From the NCBI RefSeq assembly GCF_051851475.1, contig NZ_JBPUSJ010000004.1, positions 390,779 to 454,778 of the forward strand: a stretch of 64,000 bases of DNA. Reading direction: 5' to 3'. Origin of the DNA: Carboxylicivirga taeanensis. Lineage in GTDB: Bacteria > Bacteroidota > Bacteroidia > Bacteroidales > Marinilabiliaceae. This document shows positions 9,283-16,760 of this stretch, piece after piece. The position numbers were made by a program, and so were the translations under genes. Position 1 is the first letter of the stretch, and the number at the start of each line of letters is the position of its first letter. The notes under the pieces were generated by a model, which was given only the letters and a program-made list of their open reading frames with translations, made no database searches and had not been told where the DNA came from.

Positions 9283-11040
9283 ATGAGATACATACAGATA
9301 CTTACGGTTTGCATCGCTGTGGCCATTCTAGGTAAGAATGGCGTCGCAGCCCAGGAAAAAATTAATCAGGATGTAAAGGTGGTTAAGGAGTACAATCCAA
9401 CTATTTCAGACGCCTACAAGGTCAACTATATGCCGGTACTTGCTGATTCAACGACTTTCAATCCTCGATTCAATTACCGCATTATTAGCACTTCAGTGAC
9501 AACAGATTATCAGCCGGCCCCCATTGCGCCGGCCCGAATCAATGCATCCCGTAAGGAATATTTGCACAAATCCTTTATTAAAGGAGGAGTTGGTAATTAC
9601 AGCACTCTTTTGGCCGGTTTGGGTTTTAATGTGCTGGCTAACGAAAAGTTTGTTTTGGGGTTAAATGCCAACCATGTGAGTTCATTGGGTAACATAACTC
9701 TCGAAGATGATAATACCGTTGATGCGCCATTTCATGATACTGATGTAAAGGCCAATTTCAAGCATTTTTTCGATGATAAAACGTTGCGGGTTGATATGGC
9801 CTTTGTGCATAATGTGTTTCAGTATTACGGCTACCAAACATTGACTGCCGATGGGGCTTATTGGCTGCCGGATGGTACATTGACATCTGGTGCTGGGTTT
9901 ATTCCGGATGCCGATCAGCGCTTTTCCAATTTTACGACCAGTATTGGCTTAAGTAATAATGAAACCGATGATGGAAAAATGCAATATGATACCGAAGCAG
10001 GGTTCAGTGCGTTTGGCAACCTAACGGGTGTCAGTCAGTTAGGGTTTAAAGTGGGAGGACAGCTCTATCAGCCAATTAATAATTTGGGCTTTAATCTGGA
10101 AGGTGGTATTGAGAGTTACAAAACATCCGTACCCGATTCGATTGGCCCCATGTATAGCTTTAATGATCGGTCGCAGCTGCTGTTGCGCCTCAATCCTTCG
10201 CTTAATTTTAATTTCGACCGGGCAAAACTTAAAGTGGGTATACAGATTGCAGGTCTCATCGATACCGAAGCGGATAAGTTTTATCTGACACCTGATGTCA
10301 TGGGGGAGTTTACTGTTGTTGAGGGGATTGCTACTATTTATGGAGGCGTAAACGGACGGGTTCGTGCAAACGATTATACCAGCATGCTCAACGAAAATGC
10401 ATTTGCCTCTGCTGATATTAATGTCAGGTCGTCGGTCGTCGGTCTTAACCTTTTAGCGGGAATAAAGGGGAATTTTAGCGCCTCAACTTCATTTTCAGCG
10501 GGTCTGGAGTACGGCATTTTTAACGACGAACATTTTTGGGTGAATAAAACCTACGCAACGCACACGCTCGCAGCCGACGCTGTAAGTGCCGAGCATTATT
10601 CCAATCAATTCGATGTGGTGTATGATGATGGTGCACTGCTGACGGTTAAGGGCGCGCTCTTATATAAACCTAAACAGACCATGGAGTTTCTGTTTAGTGG
10701 TGCCTATTACGGCTGGAATCTGGATAGTGAACAAAAAGCCTGGCATCAACCCGAAGTGGAACTGGGCATTGAGTCGCACCTAAATGTCATTGATAACCTG
10801 TATGCTTCTGCCGGAATAAAATACCTTGGCGAACGTTGGGCTTATGACGTCACTCATGAGTCACAAATTAAAGAGCTAGAAGGGGTGGTTGACGTTAATG
10901 TTGGAGCCGAATACTATTTTAGCAAGCAATGGTCTTTTTGGGCTTCAATGAATAACATTGCTGTGGCCAAATACTATCAATGGAACGGGTATCCCATGCA
11001 GGGATTGAATGCGCGTGCAGGGATAATTTTCTCCTTCTAA
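9283..11040 (+). CDS. Outer-membrane beta-barrel protein partnered with the TPR protein
   Basis: The 585-residue product has a signal peptide (residues 1-24, ending GVAAQ) and a polar stretch with KVVKEYNPTISDAYKVNYMP. It then shows alternating hydrophobic/polar strands to the C-terminus, which ends in GIIFSF with a terminal Phe, the hallmark of BAM-inserted barrels. The barrel resembles the C-terminal half of TonB-dependent receptors, but there is no plug domain and no CarboxypepD-like domain. That makes a structural or secretion-related barrel more likely than an active importer. It probably shares a transcript with the TPR gene upstream. The start is fixed by an in-frame stop at 9280-9282. 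A GGAGG at 9236-9240 is too far upstream to serve this start. A perfect terminator hairpin follows the stop. Confidence 0.75.
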   Translation: MRYIQILTVCIAVAILGKNGVAAQEKINQDVKVVKEYNPTISDAYKVNYMPVLADSTTFNPRFNYRIISTSVTTDYQPAPIAPARINASRKEYLHKSFIKGGVGNYSTLLAGLGFNVLANEKFVLGLNANHVSSLGNITLEDDNTVDAPFHDTDVKANFKHFFDDKTLRVDMAFVHNVFQYYGYQTLTADGAYWLPDGTLTSGAGFIPDADQRFSNFTTSIGLSNNETDDGKMQYDTEAGFSAFGNLTGVSQLGFKVGGQLYQPINNLGFNLEGGIESYKTSVPDSIGPMYSFNDRSQLLLRLNPSLNFNFDRAKLKVGIQIAGLIDTEADKFYLTPDVMGEFTVVEGIATIYGGVNGRVRANDYTSMLNENAFASADINVRSSVVGLNLLAGIKGNFSASTSFSAGLEYGIFNDEHFWVNKTYATHTLAADAVSAEHYSNQFDVVYDDGALLTVKGALLYKPKQTMEFLFSGAYYGWNLDSEQKAWHQPEVELGIESHLNVIDNLYASAGIKYLGERWAYDVTHESQIKELEGVVDVNVGAEYYFSKQWSFWASMNNIAVAKYYQWNGYPMQGLNARAGIIFSF

Positions 11041-11081
11041 AAGCAATAAAAGCATAAAAAAATCACAACGAAATAAGGCGT

Positions 11082-11120
11082 AAAAATCATCATTTAAAGT
11101 CGGTTTAAATGATGATTTTT
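11082..11120 (+). terminator. Perfect 17-bp hairpin between the beta-barrel gene and gyrB
   Basis: AAAAATCATCATTTAAA at 11082-11098 is perfectly complementary to TTTAAATGATGATTTTT at 11104-11120, with the 5-base loop GTCGG. The A-rich and T-rich flanks are part of the stem, so it can work as an intrinsic terminator. It is AT-rich and adjoins the gyrB promoter. Confidence 0.75.
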
Positions 11121-11122
11121 GT

Positions 11123-11130
11123 TATATTTG
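11123..11130 (+). promoter_or_regulatory. -7 element of the gyrB promoter
   Basis: TATATTTG matches TAnnTTTG exactly. No TTG sits at the ideal distance upstream, where the 3' arm of the terminator hairpin lies, so the -33 element is weak. Initiation is expected near 11136. Confidence 0.5.
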
Positions 11131-11150
11131 TAAGTCCTTCAAAGAGGAGG

Positions 11151-11201
11151 ATGAGATTAGCCGGTTTAGCCGGTTTTTTTACGCTTTTCAAAAGAATTTA
11201 A
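11151..11201 (+). CDS. Possible 16-residue leader peptide of gyrB
   Basis: An ATG at 11151 directly follows AGAGGAGG and opens a frame encoding MRLAGLAGFFTLFKRI, which stops at 11199-11201, one base before the gyrB ATG at 11203. The SD-like stretch abuts the ATG, which is closer than usual. Near termination-reinitiation spacing suggests translational coupling to gyrB. It may equally be chance in an untranslated leader. Confidence 0.3.
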   Translation: MRLAGLAGFFTLFKRI

Positions 11202-11202
11202 G

Positions 11203-13167
11203 ATGAGTGATCAGGTAAATGAAAATGTAAATAAACAAGGCGATTATAGCGCCAACAGTATTACTGTATTAGAGGGACTGGAAGCAGTGCGTAAGCGCCC
11301 GGCCATGTACATCGGTGATATTGGTGAGAAAGGATTACATCACTTGGTCTACGAGGTGGTTGATAACTCTATCGATGAAGCTTTGGCTGGCCATTGTGAT
11401 TCAATTGAAGTGATAATTCATCAGGATGATTCAATTACAGTAAGTGATAATGGTCGTGGTATTCCAACTGATTTTCATGAGAAAGAAGGAAAATCAGCAT
11501 TGGAAGTGGTAATGACAGTGCTGCACGCCGGTGGTAAGTTCGATAAAGATTCTTATAAAGTATCGGGTGGTCTGCACGGTGTGGGTGTTTCCTGTGTGAA
11601 CGCTTTGTCAATCATGCTGAAGGCCGAAGTGCATCGAGGTGGAAAAATTTACACCCAGGAGTATTCCATTGGTAAGCCCGTAACTGATATTATTGAGGTA
11701 GGTACGACTGACCGAACCGGAACAATTGTGACTTTTAAGCCCGATGAATCGATATTTAATTCAACCACTTACAAGTATTCGATTCTGGCAAACCGCCTGA
11801 GGGAGCTTGCTTTTCTAAATAAAGGAATCAAAATCAGGTTGATTGATGAGCGTGAGACTGGGGAAGATGAGCAGTTCAAGACTGAAGAGTTTTTCTCAGA
11901 GCGAGGTCTTGAAGAATTCGTTCATTTCATTGATGAATCACGTGAAAAACTCATCGATAAAGCCATCCATATTTCGACAGAGAAGAATGATATTCCTGTT
12001 GAAATTGCGATTCTTTACAATACATCGTTCGCCGAGAATATTTATTCTTACGTAAATAACATTAACACCATCGAAGGTGGAACGCATTTAACTGGTTTTA
12101 GAAGGGGCTTGACGCGTACGTTGAAGACTTTCGCCGAAAAATCAGGCATGCTGAGCAAGCTTAAATTCGATATTAATGGCGATGATTTCCGCGAAGGCCT
12201 AACTGCAGTTATTTCGGTTAAGGTGGCTGAGCCGCAGTTCGAAGGCCAGACAAAAACTAAACTTGGTAATAGTGAGGTGAGCCTGTCTGTTGACCAGGCG
12301 GTGAGTACCATGCTAACCAATTACCTTGAGGAAAATCCTAAGGATGCCAAAGATATCGTCAATAAAGTTATTTTGGCTGCTCAGGCCAGGCATGCGGCGC
12401 GCAAAGCACGTGAGTTGGTGCAGCGTAAGAGTGTGTTGAGTGGTGGAGGTCTGCCTGGTAAGCTGGCTGACTGTTCTGATAAAGATCCAGCACACTGTGA
12501 GGTGTTCCTTGTCGAGGGAGACTCGGCGGGTGGTACTGCCAAGCAAGGCCGCGACCGTCGGTTCCAGGCTATTTTACCGCTGCGAGGTAAGATTTTGAAT
12601 GTGGAGAAGGCGCTCCAGCACAAAGTGTTTGAGAACGACGAGATTAAGAATATATTTACAGCTCTGGGTGTAACAATTGGTACCGAGGAGGACAGTAAGG
12701 CACTTAATCTGGAAAAATTGAGGTACCATAAGATTGTAATCATGTGTGATGCCGATGTGGATGGTAGCCACATTGCAACGCTTATCATGACCTTCTTCTT
12801 CAGGTATATGAAGTCTTTAATTGAAAATGGATACCTCTACATTGCCACACCTCCTTTGTATTTAATCAGACGAGGTCAAAAACAGACTTATTGCTGGAAT
12901 GAAGAGCAACGCATGCGATTAGTTGAAGAGTGGGGTGGAGGAAAAGAGAGTGCCTTGCATATTCAGCGCTACAAAGGTCTTGGAGAGATGAACGCCGAGC
13001 AGCTTTGGGAAACAACCATGAATCCAGAAGAGCGAACACTGCGCCAGGTAACTATTGAAAGTGCCACCGAAGCCGACCGCGTTTTCTCAATGCTGATGGG
13101 TGACGATGTACCACCGCGCAGAGAGTTTATTGAACAAAATGCCACTTACGCAAATATTGATGCATAG
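11203..13167 (+). CDS. gyrB: DNA gyrase subunit B
   Basis: ATPase subunit of gyrase, which introduces negative supercoils together with GyrA. The GHKL ATPase domain has the N-terminal LEGLEAVRKRPAMYIGD, EVVDNSIDEALAGHC (catalytic Glu and Mg-binding Asn), VSDNGRGIPTD and the ATP lid GGLHGVGVSCVNALS. A transducer domain follows. The TOPRIM domain carries FLVEGDSAGGTAKQGRDR (from about residue 433), PLRGKILNVEKA, and IVIMCDADVDGSHI with its metal-binding aspartates. The C-terminus has RYKGLGEMNAEQLWETTMNP. The length of 654 is normal for a GyrB without the proteobacterial insert. ParE is excluded because the gyrase-typical motifs and N-terminus match better. It is preceded by a promoter and a possible leader peptide and is closed by a strong terminator shared with dapF on the other strand. 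Confidence 0.97.
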   Translation: MSDQVNENVNKQGDYSANSITVLEGLEAVRKRPAMYIGDIGEKGLHHLVYEVVDNSIDEALAGHCDSIEVIIHQDDSITVSDNGRGIPTDFHEKEGKSALEVVMTVLHAGGKFDKDSYKVSGGLHGVGVSCVNALSIMLKAEVHRGGKIYTQEYSIGKPVTDIIEVGTTDRTGTIVTFKPDESIFNSTTYKYSILANRLRELAFLNKGIKIRLIDERETGEDEQFKTEEFFSERGLEEFVHFIDESREKLIDKAIHISTEKNDIPVEIAILYNTSFAENIYSYVNNINTIEGGTHLTGFRRGLTRTLKTFAEKSGMLSKLKFDINGDDFREGLTAVISVKVAEPQFEGQTKTKLGNSEVSLSVDQAVSTMLTNYLEENPKDAKDIVNKVILAAQARHAARKARELVQRKSVLSGGGLPGKLADCSDKDPAHCEVFLVEGDSAGGTAKQGRDRRFQAILPLRGKILNVEKALQHKVFENDEIKNIFTALGVTIGTEEDSKALNLEKLRYHKIVIMCDADVDGSHIATLIMTFFFRYMKSLIENGYLYIATPPLYLIRRGQKQTYCWNEEQRMRLVEEWGGGKESALHIQRYKGLGEMNAEQLWETTMNPEERTLRQVTIESATEADRVFSMLMGDDVPPRREFIEQNATYANIDA

Positions 13168-13190
13168 TACAGTGGATTAGATAAAATTTA

Positions 13191-13225
13191 AAAAAGGGAG
13201 CTTGCTTGATTGCAGCTCCCTTTTT
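13191..13225 (+). terminator. Bidirectional terminator between gyrB and dapF
   Basis: AAAAAGGGAGCT (13191-13202) pairs perfectly with AGCTCCCTTTTT (13214-13225) across an 11-base loop. It has an A-run on one side and a T-run on the other, so it can end both convergent transcripts. Confidence 0.88.
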
Positions 13226-13244
13226 AGTTAGAAATTTTTATCGC

Positions 13245-14033
13245 TTAAATGTCAATGAAACCTTCAAATACAAAGGTGGCCGGTCCTTCGAGCCATATAT
13301 TTTTATAGCCGCCTTCGGCTGTTGCAGAAAATGAAACCTTAAGATTTCCGCCGAGTACTTCTATGGCAAATTCATTATAGTCAGGCTTTTTAATGTGTGC
13401 TGCTAAAGAACATGCCACAACCCCTGTTCCGCAAGCCAAAGTTTCGTCTTCTACTCCCCGTTCATAGGTTCTTACTTTAATTTGGTTACCTTCTTTAAAA
13501 TGCACAAAATTAACGTTTGTGCCGTCTGGGGCGTAGTGATCGGAATAACGAATCTTTTGACCTTCCTCATACACATTCACTGCATCAACGTCATCGACAA
13601 AACTAACGTGGTGAGGCGAGCCGGTGTTCAAAAATGTGTATTCACTGCTGGTGTGAATTTCCTCCACATCAATCATCTTTAAATTTACAATTCCATCAGA
13701 ATAGGACGCGCGATGCTCTCCATCAATGGCCATAAAAGTAAAATCGTTGGGGTTTGACACAGCTCCTATATGAACAGCAAAAGCAGCAATGCACCGGCCA
13801 CCATTGCCGCACATCGATGCTTCCTTACCATCGCTGTTGAAATAGCGCATGGTAAAGTCGAGAGAGGGATGACTCTCCAACAGCATTAAGCCATCACCAC
13901 CAATGCCAAAGCGTCTGTCGCATAAGTTTTGGACTATATCGTGTCGGTCGCCATCAAATAGTTTTTGGCGATTGTCAATTATTACAAAATCATTTCCGGC
14001 GCCCTGGTATTTATGGAATTTAATTTTTGTCAT
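13245..14033 (-). CDS. dapF: Diaminopimelate epimerase
   Basis: Cytoplasmic PLP-independent epimerase that converts LL-diaminopimelate to meso-diaminopimelate for lysine and peptidoglycan synthesis. The two catalytic cysteines are present in their usual contexts: MCGNGGRC with Cys75 and ACGTGVVAC with Cys201. Other family signatures are YQGAGNDFVIID at the N-terminus, RFGIGGDGL near residue 41 and NTGSPHHVSFV near residue 136. The length of 262 residues is slightly under the proteobacterial enzyme but normal for Bacteroidota. It stands alone between gyrB (convergent) and the protease gene (divergent). A TATTTTTG element lies about 55 bases upstream on its strand. Confidence 0.96.
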   Translation of the reverse strand: MTKIKFHKYQGAGNDFVIIDNRQKLFDGDRHDIVQNLCDRRFGIGGDGLMLLESHPSLDFTMRYFNSDGKEASMCGNGGRCIAAFAVHIGAVSNPNDFTFMAIDGEHRASYSDGIVNLKMIDVEEIHTSSEYTFLNTGSPHHVSFVDDVDAVNVYEEGQKIRYSDHYAPDGTNVNFVHFKEGNQIKVRTYERGVEDETLACGTGVVACSLAAHIKKPDYNEFAIEVLGGNLKVSFSATAEGGYKNIWLEGPATFVFEGFIDI

Positions 14034-14087
14034 TGCGGGATTGTGCTTTATTCATTAAACAAAAGACAAAACGTCGTGTTTTGCTTA

Positions 14088-14095
14088 CAAAAATA
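14088..14095 (-). promoter_or_regulatory. -7 element of the dapF promoter
   Basis: The minus strand reads TATTTTTG, an exact TAnnTTTG match, 55 bases upstream of the dapF ATG. No good TTG at the right spacing was seen. Confidence 0.45.
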
Positions 14096-14191
14096 CGCTG
14101 ATATGGCAGAAAAACCTTAATGTTAGGCAAAAAAACGTTAAGGGCTAGTTAAAGTTGGTCACCGGACTAATTTTTGATGTTCCAGTTTTCG

Positions 14192-14211
14192 TACCTTAGG
14201 CTATTAAGGTA
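14192..14211. promoter_or_regulatory. Operator-like inverted repeat upstream of htrA
   Basis: TACCTTA (14192-14198) and TAAGGTA (14205-14211) are perfect inverted arms around a 6-base centre. The second arm abuts TAATATTTG (14212-14220), which is one base longer than the TAnnTTTG consensus. A dimeric regulator bound here would cover the -33 region of the protease promoter. Confidence 0.45.
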
Positions 14212-14291
14212 TAATATTTGTTAAATATGCATGGTTCGACAGGACTATTGCATTATAAAAATCTAACAGTAACTTTAAAAAGGTAAGACAT

Positions 14292-15767
14292 ATGAATACA
14301 AAAAAAGTATTTTACACATTTGCCATTGCAGTGATTAGTGCAGTTACAGGTGTTTATGTGTACTCACATTTTGAAAATAGTGAACCAAAAGTTATTACAA
14401 TTAGGGAGGAAGTGCCTGCAATAGGGCAATTTACTTCGAATACAGTTCAGGCGGCATTACCCGATTTAACAACTGCAGCAGAAAGGAGTGTTCATGCGGT
14501 AGTTCATGTTAAAACCAGAAGTACAGGAAAGGATTACTACTCCGGAAATCCCTTTTACGATTTCTTCTTTGGTCCCGGAAGTGGTTATCGTCAGCAGCCT
14601 CAGCCAGTATTAGGAGCCGGTTCGGGGGTGATTCTAACAACCGACGGATACATTGTAACCAATAACCACGTGATTGATAATGCTGATGAAATTGAGGTGA
14701 CTCTTAATGATAAGCGTACCTTTTCGGCCACTTTGGTTGGGGCCGACCCAACATCAGACATTGCTTTGATTAAAATAGAAGCCGATGATCTGCCGTTTGT
14801 GCCTTATGGTAATTCCGATGAGTTGAAAGTAGGCGAATGGGTATTGGCCGTCGGTAATCCGTTTAATTTAACATCAACTGTTACAGCTGGCATTGTTAGT
14901 GCCAAGGCTCGAAGTATAAATATTATCGCTAATAGGAATCAGACTTTGGGCGTCGAATCATTTATCCAAACAGACGCTGCTGTTAATCCCGGTAATAGCG
15001 GCGGCGCATTGGTTAATCAGCGGGGCGAATTGGTTGGCATCAATACTGCTATTGCCTCGCGCACTGGGTCTTTTAGTGGCTATTCTTTTGCTGTGCCTGT
15101 AACAATTGCCAAAAAAGTTGTGGCTGATTTGATGGAATTTGGAGAGGTGCAAAGAGGACTTCTTGGGGTAAGTATCATTGAGGTCAGTGATGTGCCTGAA
15201 GAGCTTTCCGATGAGTTAGGTGTGAAAATCGAAAAGATAGAGGGCGTTTTTGTGGGAAGTGTTGCTCCTAATGGCGGTGCAGCTGAGGCTGGCGTTAAGG
15301 CCGGTGATATCATTCTTCAGGTGAATGGAGAGGATGTGAATTCGGTTCCCGAGCTTCAGGAGAGAGTGAGTATGCACCGCCCTGGAGAAAAGGTAAATAT
15401 TATTGTGTTACGTGATGGAAAACAGAAACCTTTTGAAGTAACTTTACGTAATATACAGGGAACAACCGGTATTATATCTTCCGATAAGTTTGATGAAACC
15501 CTTGGTGCTACGCTGGAGACTGTCTCAGTCAACGACTTAAGGCGTCTTGGAGTGCGTTATGGCATACAAGTTGCAGACGTTGGTAATGGAAGTTTAAGCC
15601 AGAGTGGTGTTAAAGATGGATACATCATTACGAAAGTAAACGATGTACCTATTAAAAATATTGAAGATTTTAAGGCAGAAGTAGCTAAAGCGAAAGACGG
15701 ACTCTTCCTGACTGGAATTTATCCAAATGGTCGGGTTGTTTACTATGCAGTGAATCTGAACGATTAA
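14292..15767 (+). CDS. htrA: Periplasmic HtrA/Deg-family serine protease with two PDZ domains
   Basis: Envelope protease/chaperone that degrades or refolds misfolded periplasmic and outer-membrane proteins. A single N-terminal membrane anchor or uncleaved signal (about residues 7-24) is followed by a trypsin-like domain. Its catalytic triad is His126 (TNNHVID), Asp156 (TSDIALIKI) and Ser236 (NPGNSGGAL). The first PDZ domain lies at about residues 285-385 (AGVKAGDIILQVNG) and the second at about 395-490 (SGVKDGYIITKVND). Length and layout match the Do-type proteases of Bacteroidota. The gene has its own upstream region with an inverted repeat, as expected for a stress-controlled gene, though the regulator is unknown. 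rpoD follows 81 bases after the stop (counting from its revised start) with its own promoter, so the two are probably transcribed separately. Confidence 0.94.
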   Translation: MNTKKVFYTFAIAVISAVTGVYVYSHFENSEPKVITIREEVPAIGQFTSNTVQAALPDLTTAAERSVHAVVHVKTRSTGKDYYSGNPFYDFFFGPGSGYRQQPQPVLGAGSGVILTTDGYIVTNNHVIDNADEIEVTLNDKRTFSATLVGADPTSDIALIKIEADDLPFVPYGNSDELKVGEWVLAVGNPFNLTSTVTAGIVSAKARSINIIANRNQTLGVESFIQTDAAVNPGNSGGALVNQRGELVGINTAIASRTGSFSGYSFAVPVTIAKKVVADLMEFGEVQRGLLGVSIIEVSDVPEELSDELGVKIEKIEGVFVGSVAPNGGAAEAGVKAGDIILQVNGEDVNSVPELQERVSMHRPGEKVNIIVLRDGKQKPFEVTLRNIQGTTGIISSDKFDETLGATLETVSVNDLRRLGVRYGIQVADVGNGSLSQSGVKDGYIITKVNDVPIKNIEDFKAEVAKAKDGLFLTGIYPNGRVVYYAVNLND

Positions 15768-15796
15768 AATGTTTTCCGGCTATTAGGCACGAAAGG

Positions 15797-15827
15797 TTGG
15801 AAAAATAAGGAAATTGTAGTACTTTTG
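15797..15827 (+). promoter_or_regulatory. Bacteroidota-type promoter of rpoD
   Basis: TTG at 15797-15799 and TACTTTTG at 15820-15827 are 20 bases apart, a full consensus match. The start point should be near 15833. This rules out the in-frame TTG at 15825 as a translation start, because it lies inside the -7 element. Confidence 0.75.
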
Positions 15828-15848
15828 TGCCGGATTTTTATAAGGAAT

Positions 15849-16709
15849 ATGAGACAACTCAAGATAACAAAGTCGATTACTAACCGCGAAAGCGCTTCTT
15901 TAGATAAGTATTTGCAGGAAATTGGTCGTGAAGAATTGATTTCTGTAGAGGAAGAAGTAGAGTTAGCTCAACGTATCAAAAAAGGTGATCAAATTGCTTT
16001 GGAGAAATTAACCAGAGCGAATTTACGTTTTGTGGTTTCAGTAGCTAAGCAATACCAGAATCAGGGTTTAAGTTTACCTGATTTAATTAACGAAGGTAAC
16101 CTTGGTTTGATAAAGGCTGCAGAGAAGTTTGATGAAACGCGCGGGTTTAAGTTCATATCTTATGCGGTTTGGTGGATTCGACAGTCGATTCTTCAAGCGT
16201 TAGCTGAGCAGTCTCGTATTGTTCGTCTGCCTTTAAACCAGGTAGGTTCATTAAATAAAATTAATAAGGCTTATTCGAAGTTTGAGCAAGAAAACGAGCG
16301 TAAGCCATCACCGGAAGAGCTGGCCGATAAGCTGGAATTACCTCCGGAAAAAGTCGCTGACACAATGCGTGTTTCAGGACGCCACATCTCGGTTGATGCT
16401 CCTTTTGTTGAAGGGGAAGACAACAGTTTGTTAGATGTATTGGTGAATGGAGATTCTCCCAATGCTGATAAGACGCTGATAAATGAGTCTTTAGCTCGTG
16501 AGATTGAGCGTGCCTTGGCGACACTTACTGAAAGAGAGAGCGATATAATTAAGCTGTTCTTTGGTATTGGTTGTCAGGAGATGACGCTGGAAGAGATTGG
16601 CGAGCGTTTTGGTTTGACACGTGAACGAGTGCGACAAATCAAAGAGAAAGCAATTCGTCGTTTACGTCATACTTCAAGAAGTAAGCTCTTAAAATCTTAC
16701 TTAGGATAA
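15849..16709 (+). CDS. rpoD: Primary RNA polymerase sigma factor RpoD (sigma-70 family, Bacteroidota type)
   Basis: Housekeeping sigma factor that directs RNA polymerase to promoters such as the TTG/TAnnTTTG elements seen here. From the ATG at 15849 the 286-residue protein starts MRQLKITKSITNRESASL, the conserved start of Bacteroidota RpoD. Region 1.2 covers about residues 13-45 (LDKYLQEIGREEL). Region 2 covers 50-120 and includes LRFVVSVAKQYQNQGL, DLINEGNLGLIKAAEKFD and FKFISYAVWWIRQSI. Region 3 spans about 125-205. Region 4 has TLEEIGERFGLTRERVRQIKEKAIRRLR. There is no region 1.1 or large non-conserved insert, which is the normal short form in this phylum and separates it from the proteobacterial 600-residue type. 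AAGGA sits just before the start. A terminator shared with uvrB follows. Confidence 0.96.
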   Translation: MRQLKITKSITNRESASLDKYLQEIGREELISVEEEVELAQRIKKGDQIALEKLTRANLRFVVSVAKQYQNQGLSLPDLINEGNLGLIKAAEKFDETRGFKFISYAVWWIRQSILQALAEQSRIVRLPLNQVGSLNKINKAYSKFEQENERKPSPEELADKLELPPEKVADTMRVSGRHISVDAPFVEGEDNSLLDVLVNGDSPNADKTLINESLAREIERALATLTERESDIIKLFFGIGCQEMTLEEIGERFGLTRERVRQIKEKAIRRLRHTSRSKLLKSYLG

Positions 16710-16728
16710 GCTATAAAAGCATAAAAAG

Positions 16729-16760
16729 AAAGGCCTCGAAGTTTACTTTGGGGCCTTTTT
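16729..16760. terminator. Bidirectional terminator between rpoD and uvrB
   Basis: AAAGGCCTC (16729-16737) pairs with GGGGCCTTT (16750-16758) with one T-G wobble, followed by a T-run to 16760. The uvrB stop codon at 16743-16745 lies in the loop region, so the terminator overlaps the end of that gene. Confidence 0.82.

Noticed and set aside
12381..12788. 135-codon minus-strand frame inside gyrB
   Set aside because: Shadow of gyrB codons; no ribosome site, no family, and gyrB is a perfect match to its family across this stretch.
14231..14260. GGTTCGA-like T-arm suggestive of a tRNA
   Set aside because: No acceptor, anticodon or D-arm pairing can be drawn around it.
15825..15848. TTG start for rpoD eight codons upstream
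   Set aside because: The TTG is inside the TACTTTTG -7 element of the rpoD promoter and would not be transcribed in the mRNA.
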